Positions 47,885 through 59,830 are shown, counted from the stretch's first letter. The stretch: 64,000 nucleotides of DNA from Seriola aureovittata (GCF_021018895.1 NC_079365.1:1847501-1911500); one strand, 5' to 3'. Notes: a model not told the origin generated them from the sequence alone. Numbers and translations are program-made.

Positions 47885-49460
47885 TGCTGATGACAGAGGT
47901 GTAAACCACAACAACTAAACTGATGAATGAAAGACAAAATCACAGTCATAGCACATGAGCACACATATGAATATACACAAACACGTTCTTCAATCTCACT
48001 GAGCAAAACAGAGTCTGAGAGAAAACGGCTCCAACTTCAAGGGCACGACGTTTAGCTTCAAAGCAAGTGGAGGAGAAAAAACAACGTGCCAACGAAAAAA
48101 ACAGCGAAGAGGAAGTCAAAGCAAATTCCTCTCCTTCCGACCTCTGACCCCTGACCTCATGCTCACACAGAGCTGTTCTGGGGTTAGAAACAGCAGAAAT
48201 GAAATCGCTAAAGGCGGCTGGCCAACCGATGTACAAAATATCTAGAAGAAGAGAGTGTCCAGACCAAAGTAGGGTACCAGTACGGAGAGTCATTAGGGTC
48301 AAAGCTGAGTTGTAAAGTTAGCTGCCATTAGAGGAAAGATGAAGCTTCAGTAGCAGTGGTGGTGACTGTGGTAGTTGTTACCATCGTATTGGTATCATGG
48401 TTAGTACTTTTCTTACTGGAATTCTTGTGGTTGTGTTGACAAGATTTATTTTAGGTGTGATGTCACCACGGCTGCAAAGCTGTCCAATTAGAGGAGAGTT
48501 TCTAGGGCCAGTGTGTGTGTGTGCACGTGTGTGTGGATCAAACCATGGCAGTGGTCGAAAAGTCAGATCTCGATGGAAATCGTTATGGGGTCAAGGAAAG
48601 GTAAGAAGGAGAATTCAGAAGGACTTAGGAAAACACATCATGGTGTGGACAGAATTTTTTTTTTTAAACTAACTTTATCTATAACACATGGAGGATAAAT
48701 CCTGCTTTCATAACCACAAAAACAAAATAGGATTGAAATTTTGAAATAAAAAAACATGAAAGGAAAATACGAACAGAGAAAGCTGAGCCACTGAAACAAT
48801 AATTAAATAGAAATAAGGGCAAGAACTGAAGCAAGAAATCAAAATAAATTATATTCAGACAGAAGTATAGAGTTTTCTGACAAAGGCGTGTTTGACATTT
48901 TTTTACATTTGTTAATAGAGAAAATTCATTTTTAGTGCTTTCCACAATGGGAAGGGATGAATTGAAACAACATTTATGTATAGGCGATAGTATTTTGTTA
49001 TGATGATGATATTGTTAACTATACATTCAGTCTGCTTGTTCTTCATGATGACTCCTAACTGATTTAAAGAGAATAAATCTAAATCTATATTTATGGATTT
49101 GGACCTCAGCCAATCATCCAAGGATTTCCATAAGTGTCGGTTTGTGCCGCACATAGATTCTCTGTTGTTGCTTCATTCATGTGGTTCTGCTGTGGTGAAA
49201 CTACAACGGTGCGTCTATTTAAATGTTGCTGTGGCAAGTAATTGTGGGATGAAATTTCTCATTTCCTTTCTAGGAAGGTCCAGTGTTTCCTCTGCTAAAG
49301 GAGATAAGATAGGAAGCACTGAAGCTCCTTTCCTTATCATCAGAGAAGTTCTAATCAACCAGCTGTGATCACGGCTGCTGCTCAGATACTCATTCCACTT
49401 AGTTTGGAACCTTCATAAGGTAAAAAGGCTTTTCGACCACAGCGCCACAGACACCACTGT
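47885..49460. other. No recognised gene or repeat family
   Basis: AT-rich unassigned DNA, including a T run at 48656-48665. Confidence 0.4.
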
Positions 49461-49464
49461 GACG

Positions 49465-49760
49465 ACTACAGTTGCACAATTAACTGAAATATTATCAAAA
49501 TCACAATATGGCCAGGTGCAATATAAATAAAGATATAGGTAACATGTGTCACAACATTGTTGTGCATTGTTAACACCACAACAGACGGCAATTATTTTAT
49601 TCTCCAGATGTAAAGCAACAAGAACCAATAAAAATCACATCATCATTTTTTACATTTTTAGTGACAATGAAATGCAAAAATGAACATTACAACTGAAATC
49701 ACATATAGCAATATCTACTAAAATACTCGCAATATGTTTTTTTGCATATTGTGATAGCAG
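49465..49760. mobile_element. hAT-like non-autonomous repeat
   Basis: Starts GTTGCACAATTAACTGAAAT, then ATCAAAATCACAATATGGCC. It ends near ACTCGCAATATGTTTTTTTG and CATATTGTGATAGCAGC. The two ends are both built from CACAATAT-type words in opposite orientation. Confidence 0.5.
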
Positions 49761-49769
49761 CAACAATAA

Positions 49770-50760
49770 CAACACTCAGCAAAACACTGAAGCAATAACA
49801 GGCCACTAACATCCACTGGAGTCAAATGAAGCAACAATATGCAGATGAGCAATATCAAAAATGACCACATTTAGCCCACAATAGCCAAGCAGGGCCAAAT
49901 TACACTGTATGGCAAGTACAACACAAAATAAAATAATATTAATCTAATAGAAGTGTTTATAGCAACAGCTTCAAATGTTCGTGAAATGATGATGACGCTC
50001 AATAAACACAAGCAGTGATGAGACACAGGACATGAGGAGCTAACGCTAACTGTATGCAAATATCCCACCGGCAGGATGTTAAGGTCACTGTGACAACTTC
50101 AGTGTGTACACAACTCTAGTGTGTGAGCGTGTACTCATGTGACATATTTTTGGAAAGCTAAGACTCTTGTAATCCGAGTGATTTCGAGATACAATCATAA
50201 CAGCAGCTGCAATCAACGCCTCTGTCAGACCAACAACTGACTGAACAATTAAGAAAATTGACTCAGCTCACCCATGAAGTCTCATCATCCACCTACAAAT
50301 AAAACTCTGACAAAAACAGTCTTGTAATATTGGCAAAGGTCCACAGAGGGACACACACAGGTGCTGCTGCTTCATTACTAATTAGGAGCTTTTTCCACAT
50401 GTCCAGTCGTGACTTGAGTTAGCGTGTAATTAGCTATGTAGCTATATGAACATTGCAGCTAGACTCTGACGTTTCGATTGACACCTCCCTTTGACCAACA
50501 GCAGCTTCCGTGTCAGTAGCCAACCAGAGTCTGCACTGAAAGAAGGGTCCCACCCCTCTGCTTGTGCTGACACTTTGTACAGCCAGTCAAACAATCTGCT
50601 GGTTCAGTGTGTTTATTTACAATCACAACATAGAAATTCACACATAAGCCAACCTGTCTTTTGATTTCCAACATCTTTCCTGAAAATAGATGTCTGAATT
50701 CAATACGAAATATTAAAATGACAGTTTTAGCAGCTTTGTTATTTTCATTTTTTTTTTATA
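49770..50760. other. No recognised gene or repeat family
   Basis: AT-rich unassigned DNA. Confidence 0.4.
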
Positions 50761-50769
50761 AATTATATT

Positions 50770-50940
50770 TTTGGGCAGTTTTGCTTTTATTTGATAGTAC
50801 AGTGAGAGGTAGACAGGGAGAGAGAGTGAGGGGATGACATGCAGCAAATGGCTGTGGGCTGGATTCGAGCCCATGGCCTCTGCGGTAAGGACTAAGGCCA
50901 TGTGGTACGCACTCTACCCGGTGAGCCACTGAGGCGCCCT
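50770..50940 (-). mobile_element. tRNA-derived SINE
   Basis: On the minus strand it begins AGGGCGCCTCAGTGGCTCAC, with an A-box-like TGGCTCACCGGGTAGAG and a B-box-like GGGCTCGAATCCAG. The body continues with TTTGCTGCATGTCATCCCC and a CT-rich part, ending in CAAATAAAAGCAAAACTGCC. This head and tail are characteristic of a very common fish SINE. Confidence 0.88.
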
Positions 50941-50944
50941 GGCT

Positions 50945-52115
50945 TTATCATTTTTTGACTTACAAATAGTTTTACTGTTCTGTTTGGTTTCACTTTCAAA
51001 TGCCATAAACAACAGCTTAAAATGGCTAAATTTAGGTTTATGGATGTACAAGCCAAACTGAGCAATCCTGAGTCTTGTGCGCCGTGTGTGTGTAATGGGC
51101 ACAAAGTGTGTGTATGTGTAAGTGTATGTAAATTTAAATTGTTGTATATCATCTGCTGTGTTCTGTGATGTCACTGATGATAACAGTTTATGCGACATCA
51201 TAATTTATGCCGTTCATTTTTTTCTTCATGTCAAGTAACAATGTAGAAAATTGATGTTATTGATGCAGATACAGACGGACAGGCAGACACCTGAGTACTC
51301 AAAACTGTGAATCTCAATAGTTTGCTGTGTTCTGTTTTATTTAAATCATATTTTCCACCCCACCTCTTATTTTTACTGTTATTATATTGACAAAGGGGAA
51401 ACTGTAATGTTTATGCTTCAGTTAGTCTGTGTCAGCAATACTGATGATCATAAATCTGGATATAACTCTAAGTGTCACCTTTCATTGTGACTGTATATGT
51501 TCAAGCTTTCAAGACCAGTATCCAATGAAAAACGCATGTAAAATATTCATTTTCTGTGGTATTGTTTCTAAATTTGAACTTGGACTAGGTGAGACTTTAT
51601 GCTTTGGTCCCATTGTGTTTTCCGGCAGATAACTTCCATCTGCATTCATATGCAAGCATCTATTTACAAATTCATATTTGGGCAGACATAAAAACCTTCT
51701 ACTTCAGTGAGTTTAACTTCTGTAACTCGCTGCCAGTAGCACTTACACTGATTATGACTGTTGGGGAAAAAAACTTCAGAGTGTTCTCTTTCAAAAGAGA
51801 CCATGACCATGCACATACTCCAACTGTCCAAGAACAGCTTTCATTTTATTTTGGGTATGTTTTAGGCTAACTTACAGGAGTGACTAAAAAATGCTGGGGC
51901 CTGGGGCCCCACAGTATACCAGGATATATTTAATACATTGTGTGTTTTACTTTGTGCTATGTACTTCTTAGGTCCTGAGGAACATGGGGTTACTTTGGGC
52001 CCTCGACTTACTTTTTACTAGTGTCCCCTCGCAGGTTAGTGTTGCCACATTCTGAGAGAAGATGAACCTTGAGAGAGCTGGAGATGATAATCCAAACAAA
52101 TTCTCACACACATTT
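50945..52115. other. No recognised gene or repeat family
   Basis: Unassigned DNA between SINE and microsatellite. Confidence 0.4.
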
Positions 52116-52119
52116 TCCG

Positions 52120-52120
<1 letters not shown>

Positions 52121-52156
<36 letters not shown>
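52121..52156. repeat. (CA)n microsatellite
   Basis: Eighteen CA units. Confidence 0.97.
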
Positions 52157-52159
<3 letters not shown>

Positions 52160-52169
52160 AGCTAATCAC

Positions 52170-52510
52170 AGTTGTATGCAAATGATTGGGTTCCTCTGGG
52201 TAAATTACATATTTTGTTGATTTTTGAAGTGAAAAGAAATGAAAACAACCCCTGCAGCAAGCAAACATTAAAAATGAGCTGTTGTGTTTACGCACTGTTA
52301 CTTTTTATTTCATTAACTTAAAAACATAGAGAGAAAATAAACATTATTGTGGCATGTGCAAAAGTTTGGGCACCTTACTAAATCAGTACTTAGTAACCCT
52401 CCCTCTGGCAGATATCACAGCTGGAAAACACTTTTTCTAGTCGTCAAAACTATTTCTGTTCTTTATTAATGCTTGAATTTTTGCCAACTCCCTCTTGCTT
52501 AGAGTTCTGA
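52170..52510. mobile_element. Tc1/mariner-like scrap
   Basis: GTGCAAAAGTTTGGGCACC, AATCAGTACTTAGTAACCCT and GGCAGATATCACAGCTGG match, from memory, the end region of a fish Tc1-like element. A diverged copy of the terminal word (TGCAAATGATTGGGTTCC) lies at about 52176. No transposase frame survives. Confidence 0.55.
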
Positions 52511-52516
52511 AGTGCA

Positions 52517-52906
52517 ATAATATCACTTCAGGTTCACAGTCACTACACAGCTGGTCTCATCTCGTACACAGAGATTCTCATCGTCTTATTTGCTCTGATA
52601 AACAACAAGATTCCATAAATGCCCCAAAAATAAAAGAGGACACCCCCTCTCAAACTCTTTAGAGGATAATACGTCTCATTCATTTCTATACAGATCATCT
52701 CCATTCAATATTACACCTAATTTCTTCATAAACAGTCACACAACAAACTAAAATCAGCGACAGGGGCTCCTTTACTTCCCCGCACTCTTGGACAAAAGTG
52801 TCACAAAAGTTCAGTGTAAACATTGTCCCATCCTAGGATGCCTCACGAACATAACCATAACCTGCAAAATACACTAATATCACTTTAGGTTCACGATCGC
52901 TACACA
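52517..52906. repeat. Direct repeat pair of about 33 bp
   Basis: The segment at 52517-52550 (TAATATCACTTCAGGTTCAC then TCACTACACA) recurs with four to five changes at 52875-52906. It may mark a tandem duplication or internal repeats of an unrecognised element. Confidence 0.6.
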
Positions 52907-53729
52907 ACGTTAACGGCTTCCAATCTCGATCGCCTGACTGCTCACCTGGTGACACTGCTGACACTGGTAATGATTAACTGTAGCCTGAATTCTAACTACA
53001 GTGAACACTCTTCCCATACACACATACAGCAGCTCTCTCTGAAGGAGAGAACACAACACACCTGTTTTAAAGTCCCTACATTGTTTCCCGTCAGCTTCTG
53101 TATTAAACGAATGAATGTCACAAACAGCTTACATCTGCACAGTCGCTACATTCAACCCCGTGTCCTACAGATGATCGTTTATTTACAGCTAATTTGTAAC
53201 AGCAAGTGCATTTTGAAGGGAACCTAATTATGTTTTCTATTAACATAATGAGGATATGTTGTTGGTTTATGTATTTGGCAAGCTGCAAATATGTTGATGC
53301 TGAATATATTAGTAAAATATTTGTTTTGTGACTAAAATATCTGATCTGCGACAAAATATCCACCTGTAGTGACAACAGCATTAAACGGATTCGTGGTTCT
53401 GCTCAGACTCTCACAGTTCAGTTTAGGGAAGGTTCTTGGTCTGGTTTAATGCAGAAACCAGACCAAGACGTCTGAATGTACTCCAGCCAGTGTTCACACC
53501 TCCACCACTACATCATCAGTGGTTTTGGTAGTATATTAAGTAATATCTAAGAGACATAGTTGGTATAATCGGTGTTTTGTGGCGAAAAGCATACCAGCAG
53601 ATAAATTCACGCAAAAAAAGCAAAGAAAAAATGTACTTTTCATTCAATCTAAAACTGTAGACATCAGATTCCATCCCCGGTACAATTTCAAATTTTTCTC
53701 CCTCTTTCTACTTCACACACATAAATGTG

Positions 53730-53759
53730 CACACGCACACACACACACACACACACACT
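53730..53759. repeat. (CA)n microsatellite
   Basis: CA array with one CG near its start. Confidence 0.96.
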
Positions 53760-53764
53760 CACAT

Positions 53765-54686
53765 ACACAGGCTCCATTCATTAGGCCTGTCTACCTGTGG
53801 TTCACAGCAGTGTGTGATGCCAGACATTCTCTGTGGGTTAGGATCTATTTGTAGCCTGGTGGAGGTGGTCTCCACAGGCTAATTACTCCATTTAGCATTA
53901 AGGTGAACTGCAGTTCAGGTAGAGCCAAGGAGGAGTAATTATGTCGACAAAAACAAGGGCCATCCTGGCTACAGTTAGACCAAGTTAAAATACAATAATA
54001 GCTTTTTAAAGTTTCCCCTGTCGACATTCAAGTGAGACACCGCTGGGAAATTATCAAGCAAATATAGAGAGAATAGCCTAGAACCAAAAAAAATCTACAA
54101 GCTTTATTTAATTAGAAGAAAAATAGAACATGCAGGTAAGATGTGATTTGGAATAGGTTACCAGCGTTGTTTGTACCTGCTCTTTGATAGTCAAAATCTG
54201 CTCTCTACAGATGCTACATGTAAGAAAAACTGTTTTTTTTCCACAGTTAACTAAAAGTCTAATATCTGCAAAATGACGAACATGAAGTGACTGGAGCAGC
54301 AAGTCCAGGCAGATAACATGACCCACTTCACTGAGAGGTCAAAAGGTGAGAAAGAAAAAACTGAGAGTGACGGGTCCCACTGAGGCTGTTGTGTGTCAGG
54401 TAAGTCCCTGGGTTTTTCTGTCCATAATGTGTTTTTCCTGAACTGGAACAGTGTTGAGCTCTAACAGAAAGCCAGTGACCTCAGTCAGTGTGATTGGAGC
54501 GGTGGCAGGTGAGCATGGCAGCATGAATGTGGTGAACCATTCATCAAATGTGTAATGAGAGCTGCAAACCTGGATATCAGACACAATGAAAGGAGATGCC
54601 ACATGTACAGTTTAGTGCTGGAATCAGCAGAACTAACTCGTACCTACTATATCTAATGACTGTGTAGAATTTAGATGCAAATGTCG

Positions 54687-54718
<32 letters not shown>

Positions 54719-55130
54719 TGATATTTCCACCGCTGGTCAGTGGAGTGTTGAGCCGCAGTCTAATGAGCCGCTCTGGTTTCCCTGCTACTCTGGAACTGTA
54801 GGGAAGAGGAAGAGAGCTTCCAATACACTGAGCCTCTCCTCCATTACAGCAAATAAACTACTTTCATTACATGTATTATCATTACTAAAGGAGGCAGAGG
54901 AAGAACTAAACATAAGAAACACCGAGCAGAGAGAGAAGGAGAGAGGGAGGGAGAGAGAGAAGTCATCGGTAACGAGTGATAATGGTAATAAAAGTCTGTG
55001 ACGTTCTGGAGCTGAAGTAGATAAAGACTAAACTATTGTGGATCCAGACGGAGGCTGTCCTCTGTGTACTATTTGTGCTCAGTCCTTGCTGGCCTCTGGC
55101 CATTTGCTGTGTGGTCTCTCTCTCTTTCTC
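53765..55130. other. No recognised gene; GA-rich tract at 54925-54962
   Basis: Unassigned DNA with a GAGAGAGGGAGG-type tract before the CA array. Confidence 0.4.
54687..54718. repeat. (GACT)n short array
   Basis: Seven to eight GACT/TGAC units. Confidence 0.9.
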
Positions 55131-55135
55131 TTTCT

Positions 55136-55158
55136 CACACACACACACACACACACAC
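55136..55158. repeat. (CA)n microsatellite
   Basis: Eleven CA units after a CT-rich run. Confidence 0.95.
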
Positions 55159-55940
55159 TATGGCAAAAATAAAAAAAAGAAAGATATTGTGTCTCTTCCA
55201 CCTTTCTCTCTAAGTGATCATGTTTCAGTAAATCCAGCTGAAATCACAGCTCAGTCTGTTTTTAATTTATGTATTTGGTGATTTTGTCGGACGACATCAC
55301 AGTTATAAAATCAGGATTTAACCAGAGGCGGTCCAGACATACAGTACACTAGGTTTTGACCTAGTCTTGTTTCAGTATGAAAAGTGATCCGTGTTAATGC
55401 CTGTGGCTCCATGGTCAGAAAGAAAACAACAACTCGTGGCAGCTTCAACATGTAAACAATGTTCGTCCACAGCTGACTGACTGACCTCATGGCAACAGTA
55501 CAGTGTTCTGCTAACAGCCGAGGCATGATGGGAATCCTGGCAACAAAAAAATCAAATTATAGTCATCTCAAATGGACATATGAGATAAATAAATAAATAC
55601 ATAAATAAATAAGTAATGCATTGTGGGAAGCTCAGCTCAGGGCAGAGTGACAATCAGCAGCCAGATCTGGAGGTCTTTGAGAAGAGAAGGAAACGGAAGA
55701 GGATGCCGTTCTTCTGTGTTAGAGGTTGACCGATCATTATCACTGAACATAAGATGTTGAGTTGATATTCAAACAAACACCAAGAAAACAAACCAGAGAG
55801 CAATCACTCCAACACAGCAGCAGTTACAGTTTTCCCCCAGCTGAAAATAAACTCCATCCATCACAGGCACTGGTATTAAATGGGCGTGCTGGGGTTAATT
55901 GAATGTACTAAATAAAAAGATGCTCACCCATTTTTCCCTC

Positions 55941-55942
<2 letters not shown>

Positions 55943-55993
<51 letters not shown>
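55943..55993. repeat. (CA)n microsatellite
   Basis: Twenty-five CA units. Confidence 0.97.
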
Positions 55994-55995
<2 letters not shown>

Positions 55996-56199
55996 ATCTA
56001 AACTCTCCAACCACGAACAACCAAGAGAAGCACATCATTTTTTTTATTTTTTTCAAATGATGCCCTGGCAACAAGTGGCAGCAAGTCCACATAGCTCGTA
56101 GTTTTTTGCAATATATTTGTATATATTAGTATATTTTTTGTTGATTGATGTTTTTTATTCTACGTCATCATTTCGTCTGACGATGGAGAAAATAATGTA

Positions 56200-56866
56200 G
56201 ACAAAGGAAGAACTCCTGGCTTTAAAATTTACCAGATATGGAGTTAAACATCCCATACCAGCTGATCTGAAGAAGCTGTACCGTGGATGCAGAGCCGAGG
56301 CTAAGCTAAAGGCTAGCAGATGGAGATATAAGCCTTTTTCTACCATCGATCTTCATGGGAAATGTCACCTCCCTGGCTAACAAGTGTGATGAACTGGAGG
56401 CACTTTCACAGAGACCTGGTTAAACGACAACACTCCCGACCGTTGTGTGGATTTACCCGGCTTCACTGCAGGATGAGCGGACAGAGACGCCAGAGCAAGT
56501 GGGAAGAATAAAGGTGGAGGACTGGTTCTGCTTATGAACAATAGATGGTTCACATCACAGTGAAGGAGAAGATCTGCTGTCGGGATATTGAACTGTTGGC
56601 AGTTGGTCTTTGACTGTATTACGTACTGAGGGAGTTCTCTCACATCCTCACCACTGTTTACATTCAACCACGAGCAGAACCTGCAGTCGCCTGTGACGTC
56701 ATTCACAAGACTGTTGCAGTACAGACCCAGCACCCTGATGCATTCAATGCAATATCGGGGGATTTTAACAATGTCACTCTCACCTCTCACCTGACTGGCT
56801 TCACTCAGTGTGTTGACTGTCCCACAAGGGAAAATCAGGAACTGGACGCCAGAGACCAGTGAGTCT
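56200..56866 (+). mobile_element. LINE (CR1/L2/Rex-like) ORF2 N-terminal and endonuclease relic
   Basis: The plus strand begins in frame with EELLALKFTRYGVKHPIPAD at about 56207, then LYRGCRAEAKLKASRWRYKP, and FMGNVTSLANKCDELEAL at about 56350-56400. After frameshifts and in-frame stops it continues as the DNA counterpart of the endonuclease segment also seen at 16226-16509. Part of its end (ISGDFN-type region at about 56750) is retained as ATATCGGGGGATTTTAAC. It stops at about 56866, before any reverse-transcriptase sequence. An intact element would nick target DNA with this domain. It holds 31 bp (about 56677-56710) that the 16-kb copy lacks, and lacks the CAACCCCGGC word that copy retains, so the two decayed independently. 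Confidence 0.82.
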
Positions 56867-56867
56867 C

Positions 56868-57232
56868 TGAAAGACTATTATAATGGTTATGGCTTGGTTA
56901 GGTTTAGGAAAAGATCAGGGTTTGGGTTAAAATAAGTACTTTCTTAATGTTGGATGATCTTTGTTGTCATGGTTACAACATAAACAACTAGTTTCACCTG
57001 GGAATCGAACACTGCTCTCCTGTGTCATATTCATCCATCCACCACAACCTCCTCCTCATGTGGACTTTGTCTCTCTTTATACTACGTCTTCGCCTTTTTT
57101 TTTTTTTTTTGCTCCTGCCATAATTACTACAACCACTAGATGTCGCCTAGCAACGAAACGTAACTATGGGTCATTATAACTTGCTGCAAAGATGACCTGT
57201 GGGCTCGTTTTTTTACAGGAGGACAGTCTCTA
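56868..57232 (-). repeat. Dispersed repeat C, copy 4 (inverted)
   Basis: The reverse complement reads GAGACTGTCCTCCTG, GTTATAATGACCCATAGTTA, CGTTGCTAGGCGACATCTAG, AAGTCCACATGAGGAGGAGG and GTAACCATGACAACAAAGAT, matching 39100-39400 in order. It abuts the LINE relic at 56866. A T17 run at 57094-57110 lies inside it. Confidence 0.72.
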
Positions 57233-57248
57233 CCCTTTTCACCCCCCC

Positions 57249-57251
<3 letters not shown>

Positions 57252-57294
<43 letters not shown>
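57252..57294. repeat. (CA)n microsatellite
   Basis: Twenty-one CA units following a C7 run. Confidence 0.97.
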
Positions 57295-57297
<3 letters not shown>

Positions 57298-57779
57298 GTC
57301 TCGGCTGTACCTTCTCCACATCCTTTCAGGTTCAGCAGTCTCACCTCAGCTGTTGCTAGCTGCAGGAAGGAGGAAGGAGGCCAACCCCTCAGTGCGACTC
57401 GAAGTATTATTTACACATTCCTCTTCTGCCCAATGACAAACTGAGTCTGTCTGAATAAGGAAAGTGGGCAGTGGAACAGACAGAGAGGAGGGATGGCAGG
57501 AACAAAATAGTCCCATTCCTGTCTCAGTCTGGAAAAGATCAGTCTCTGTTTATCTTCAGGAATATGTTCCTCAGCTTCACATTCACTTAGTTTCAATAGC
57601 CTGTGTGGGTTTACAGGATCCGAAGCATTCAGAAAGCCTGCATGAGTCAACGCCAAACAAGAGCAACAACACAATTTACTTTCAATGTGACCGCCAACTC
57701 AGTCAAAGCCAAACCTCAATAAGGTAACGAACCCTCGCAAAGATTCGACAAGCTTTGTAATCAAACTTTAATTTGGCTT

Positions 57780-58260
57780 TCATGTCAGCTCAGAGAGCAA
57801 TCATCGCAGCCCATTTCTGTCTAGTCAGTGATAGATATACATAAATGCATGAATATATTTTTTTGATCTAAAGCAAAGGCTTCTATTTACTGCCACATAT
57901 TATGCAAATGGGAAAATGCAAATGGTCATTAAAAACAGTGGGGCGAGCCTGTGCTTCGTTGCTGTGCCACATTGTGCCGATGGCGCTTTCATGTGTAATC
58001 AAAGACGAAAAGCCAAGTTACTATCAGCGATATCAAAGGCCTCCTCTGAAACACAATATAATCTTATATCTATCCCAATTATGGGACTCTTTTTCTTCCA
58101 CACTCAAAACAACTGGGAGCCTGCTTCAAAGAAAAAGCGAAATTGTACTGGCTGTTAGCTGGAGCGTGCGACACAGAGGAGCACCAACACACACAAATAC
58201 ACAGAGGTCACACCACAAGCTCTGTATTATTTATCTACTTTAGAACCTTGCTCGGTGGCA
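57780..58260. promoter_or_regulatory. Possible enhancer-like element with two octamer motifs
   Basis: Low-repeat block containing two perfect POU octamer sites, ATGCAAAT, at 57902-57909 and 57916-57923. They have a 14-bp centre spacing and a shared trailing GG. Also present are CATAAATGCATGAATAT, TGTGTAATCAAAGACG and GATATCAAAGGCC (TCF/LEF-like CAAAG cores). Octamer sites bind POU-domain factors in vertebrates. Enhancer activity is inferred. Confidence 0.4.
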
Positions 58261-58719
58261 CTCTGGGATGAATGTGACAGCGACTGACGCCCCACGATGC
58301 CATGTGTACACACTGACATCCGCTTCTAACTTACATAAACAATAGAGCCGACGTTTTCAAATGTCAAAGCAAGAACAAGAACAAGTAGAAGAACTCCTGC
58401 CTGAATAAAAAGCTCTAAAATTGGCAATGGCCTTTTGATTTAAATCAGGAAGTATAAGTAAGCTTTCTGTGCACTGCTGCAGAGACATTTTCATCAGTAC
58501 AATAAAAGTAGCGAGGCGCAGTACTGAGCCCAGGTGACGTCATACGAGACAGTTTCTACACAGATTATAAGACAAAGAGAAGCTTAAAGCTTTTATGTAA
58601 CTGTCTGAGCTATTCCTAGTCAGTGCTGGCTGCATGAGGCAAGAATTCAATCAGAAATATTAAGAGCACAGGCGCTGTTTCACACAGCTAATGTCTTTAA
58701 TGAGTGCTCTATTCTTTAG

Positions 58720-58761
58720 GGATTCGACTATGAGCTGGAAGACAAAATGCGTCAGGATCAG
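58720..58761 (+). other. Candidate 42-nt in-frame microexon
   Basis: Preceded by GCTCTATTCTTTAG (a pyrimidine tract with AG) and followed directly by GTATCATG (a GT donor). The 42 nt are open in the frame GFDYELEDKMRQDQ, a plausible hydrophilic peptide. A TGC lies just upstream of the pyrimidine tract, as seen at many neural microexons regulated by SRRM4. I do not recognise a parent gene. The donor (GTATCA) is weak, and splice-like signals occur by chance at high frequency. Confidence 0.2.
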
Positions 58762-58905
58762 GTATCATGTACAAAAGGTGTGGTGTGGGGATGAGCTTTT
58801 AGGAGGCATGACAGAAAGAGTGGAGGCGAGTCAATCTGGATGGAAGTCGCATGAAGGAGAAAGAAACAAAACTAGATGAGATTCACGTCCTCATTTTCTT
58901 CCAGA

Positions 58906-59160
58906 TTTGTTCATTCCCAATGACTCCCACAGTCATCAGCGCTGCCAACTCCCTATGCTGGCCCGAGGAGACTGGGTGAAAACCGTCATGTGTGTGCTCA
59001 AAAACACATGGAGCCACCAGCTGCTTCTCTTTCAGTGACAGCCTGGACAACTCAGCTCAGACAGAGTTTCAGGACGGAAGGTCGCCCGGCTCATGGAAGC
59101 TGGCTGAAGCGCCTGCGGTGGTGGGCAGCAAGAGTTTGGCCTTGGAATGCTACAGAAAAC
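58906..59160 (+). other. Exon-like block with two acceptor-like sites
   Basis: CTCATTTTCTTCCAG ends at 58905 and CTGCTTCTCTTTCAG at 59035; both are good vertebrate 3' splice-site matches. After the second, a frame reads DSLDNSAQTEFQDGRSPGSW, then KLAEAPAVVGSKSLALECYR, without stops to 59393 and with codon-like G/C-ending choices up to about 59160. I recognise no domain. It may be an exon of an unidentified transcript or chance. Confidence 0.2.
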
Positions 59161-59254
59161 TTTCTGTCTGTGTACACGGTGGCTTTTCCCATGTTTTTGC
59201 AATATTTCCTTCCATTTTATTGCTCCTCATACGTATTTGTAGTAGTAATAATAA

Positions 59255-59830
59255 ACCTTTTTTTCATATCGCACTTTACTTAACAATGTTACAAAGTGTT
59301 CTACAAAAGGAAATAAAACCAGACAAGGAAAATAAAATGAGAAAAAAAAACAAAGAAAATGAGCCCAAAGAGGAAGTAAAAACAATCAAATGAATAATAT
59401 CAAATAAATAGGTATAAAAAAGCCTTCACAGAGAGTCACAGGGAATTAAAAGAAGTTGAAGATGTAGTGTGTCTGAGTTCAGTGGTCAGTTCCAGAGTGT
59501 GTGGGCTCTAATAGCTGTCACAAACTGATCTGGGAGTATCCAGCAATATCTCAGTGGTGGAGAGGGCACAAACCAGGTCAATAACTCAGTGGAGTATTTA
59601 GGAGCGAAGCCATTTAAGGCCTTAAAGGTGAGTAATAAAATTTTAAAATCAATTTGAAATCTAACAGGGAGCCGGTGAAGTCCTGCCTCTGTGTCCCGGT
59701 AATGAGTGGAACAGAAGTGTTTGCACCAGCTGGAGGCTGTGGAGGGAGCCCTGTCTGATGATACCTGGGTAAAGTGTGTTGCATTAATCAAGGTGAGAAG
59801 AGATAAAAGCATGAACAACGTTTTGTAAAT
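59255..59830 (+). repeat. Dispersed repeat resembling a common fish family, LINE-like in antisense
   Basis: Plus-strand order (ACAAAGTGTTCTACAAAAGG, A-rich part, GTTCCAGAGTGTGTGGGC, GCGAAGCCATTTAAGGCC, AACAGGGAGCCGGTGAAG, TAAAAGCATGAAC) matches, from memory, a widespread non-coding percomorph repeat. Its minus frame reads LHRLPVRFQIDFKILLLTFK then ALNGFAPKY, which resembles the C-terminal segment of L2/CR1 reverse transcriptase. Which identity is primary cannot be settled by eye. Confidence 0.55.

Noticed and set aside
50770..50940. Functional tRNA gene
   Set aside because: A and B boxes are present but no cloverleaf with an anticodon stem can be drawn, and a SINE body and tail follow.
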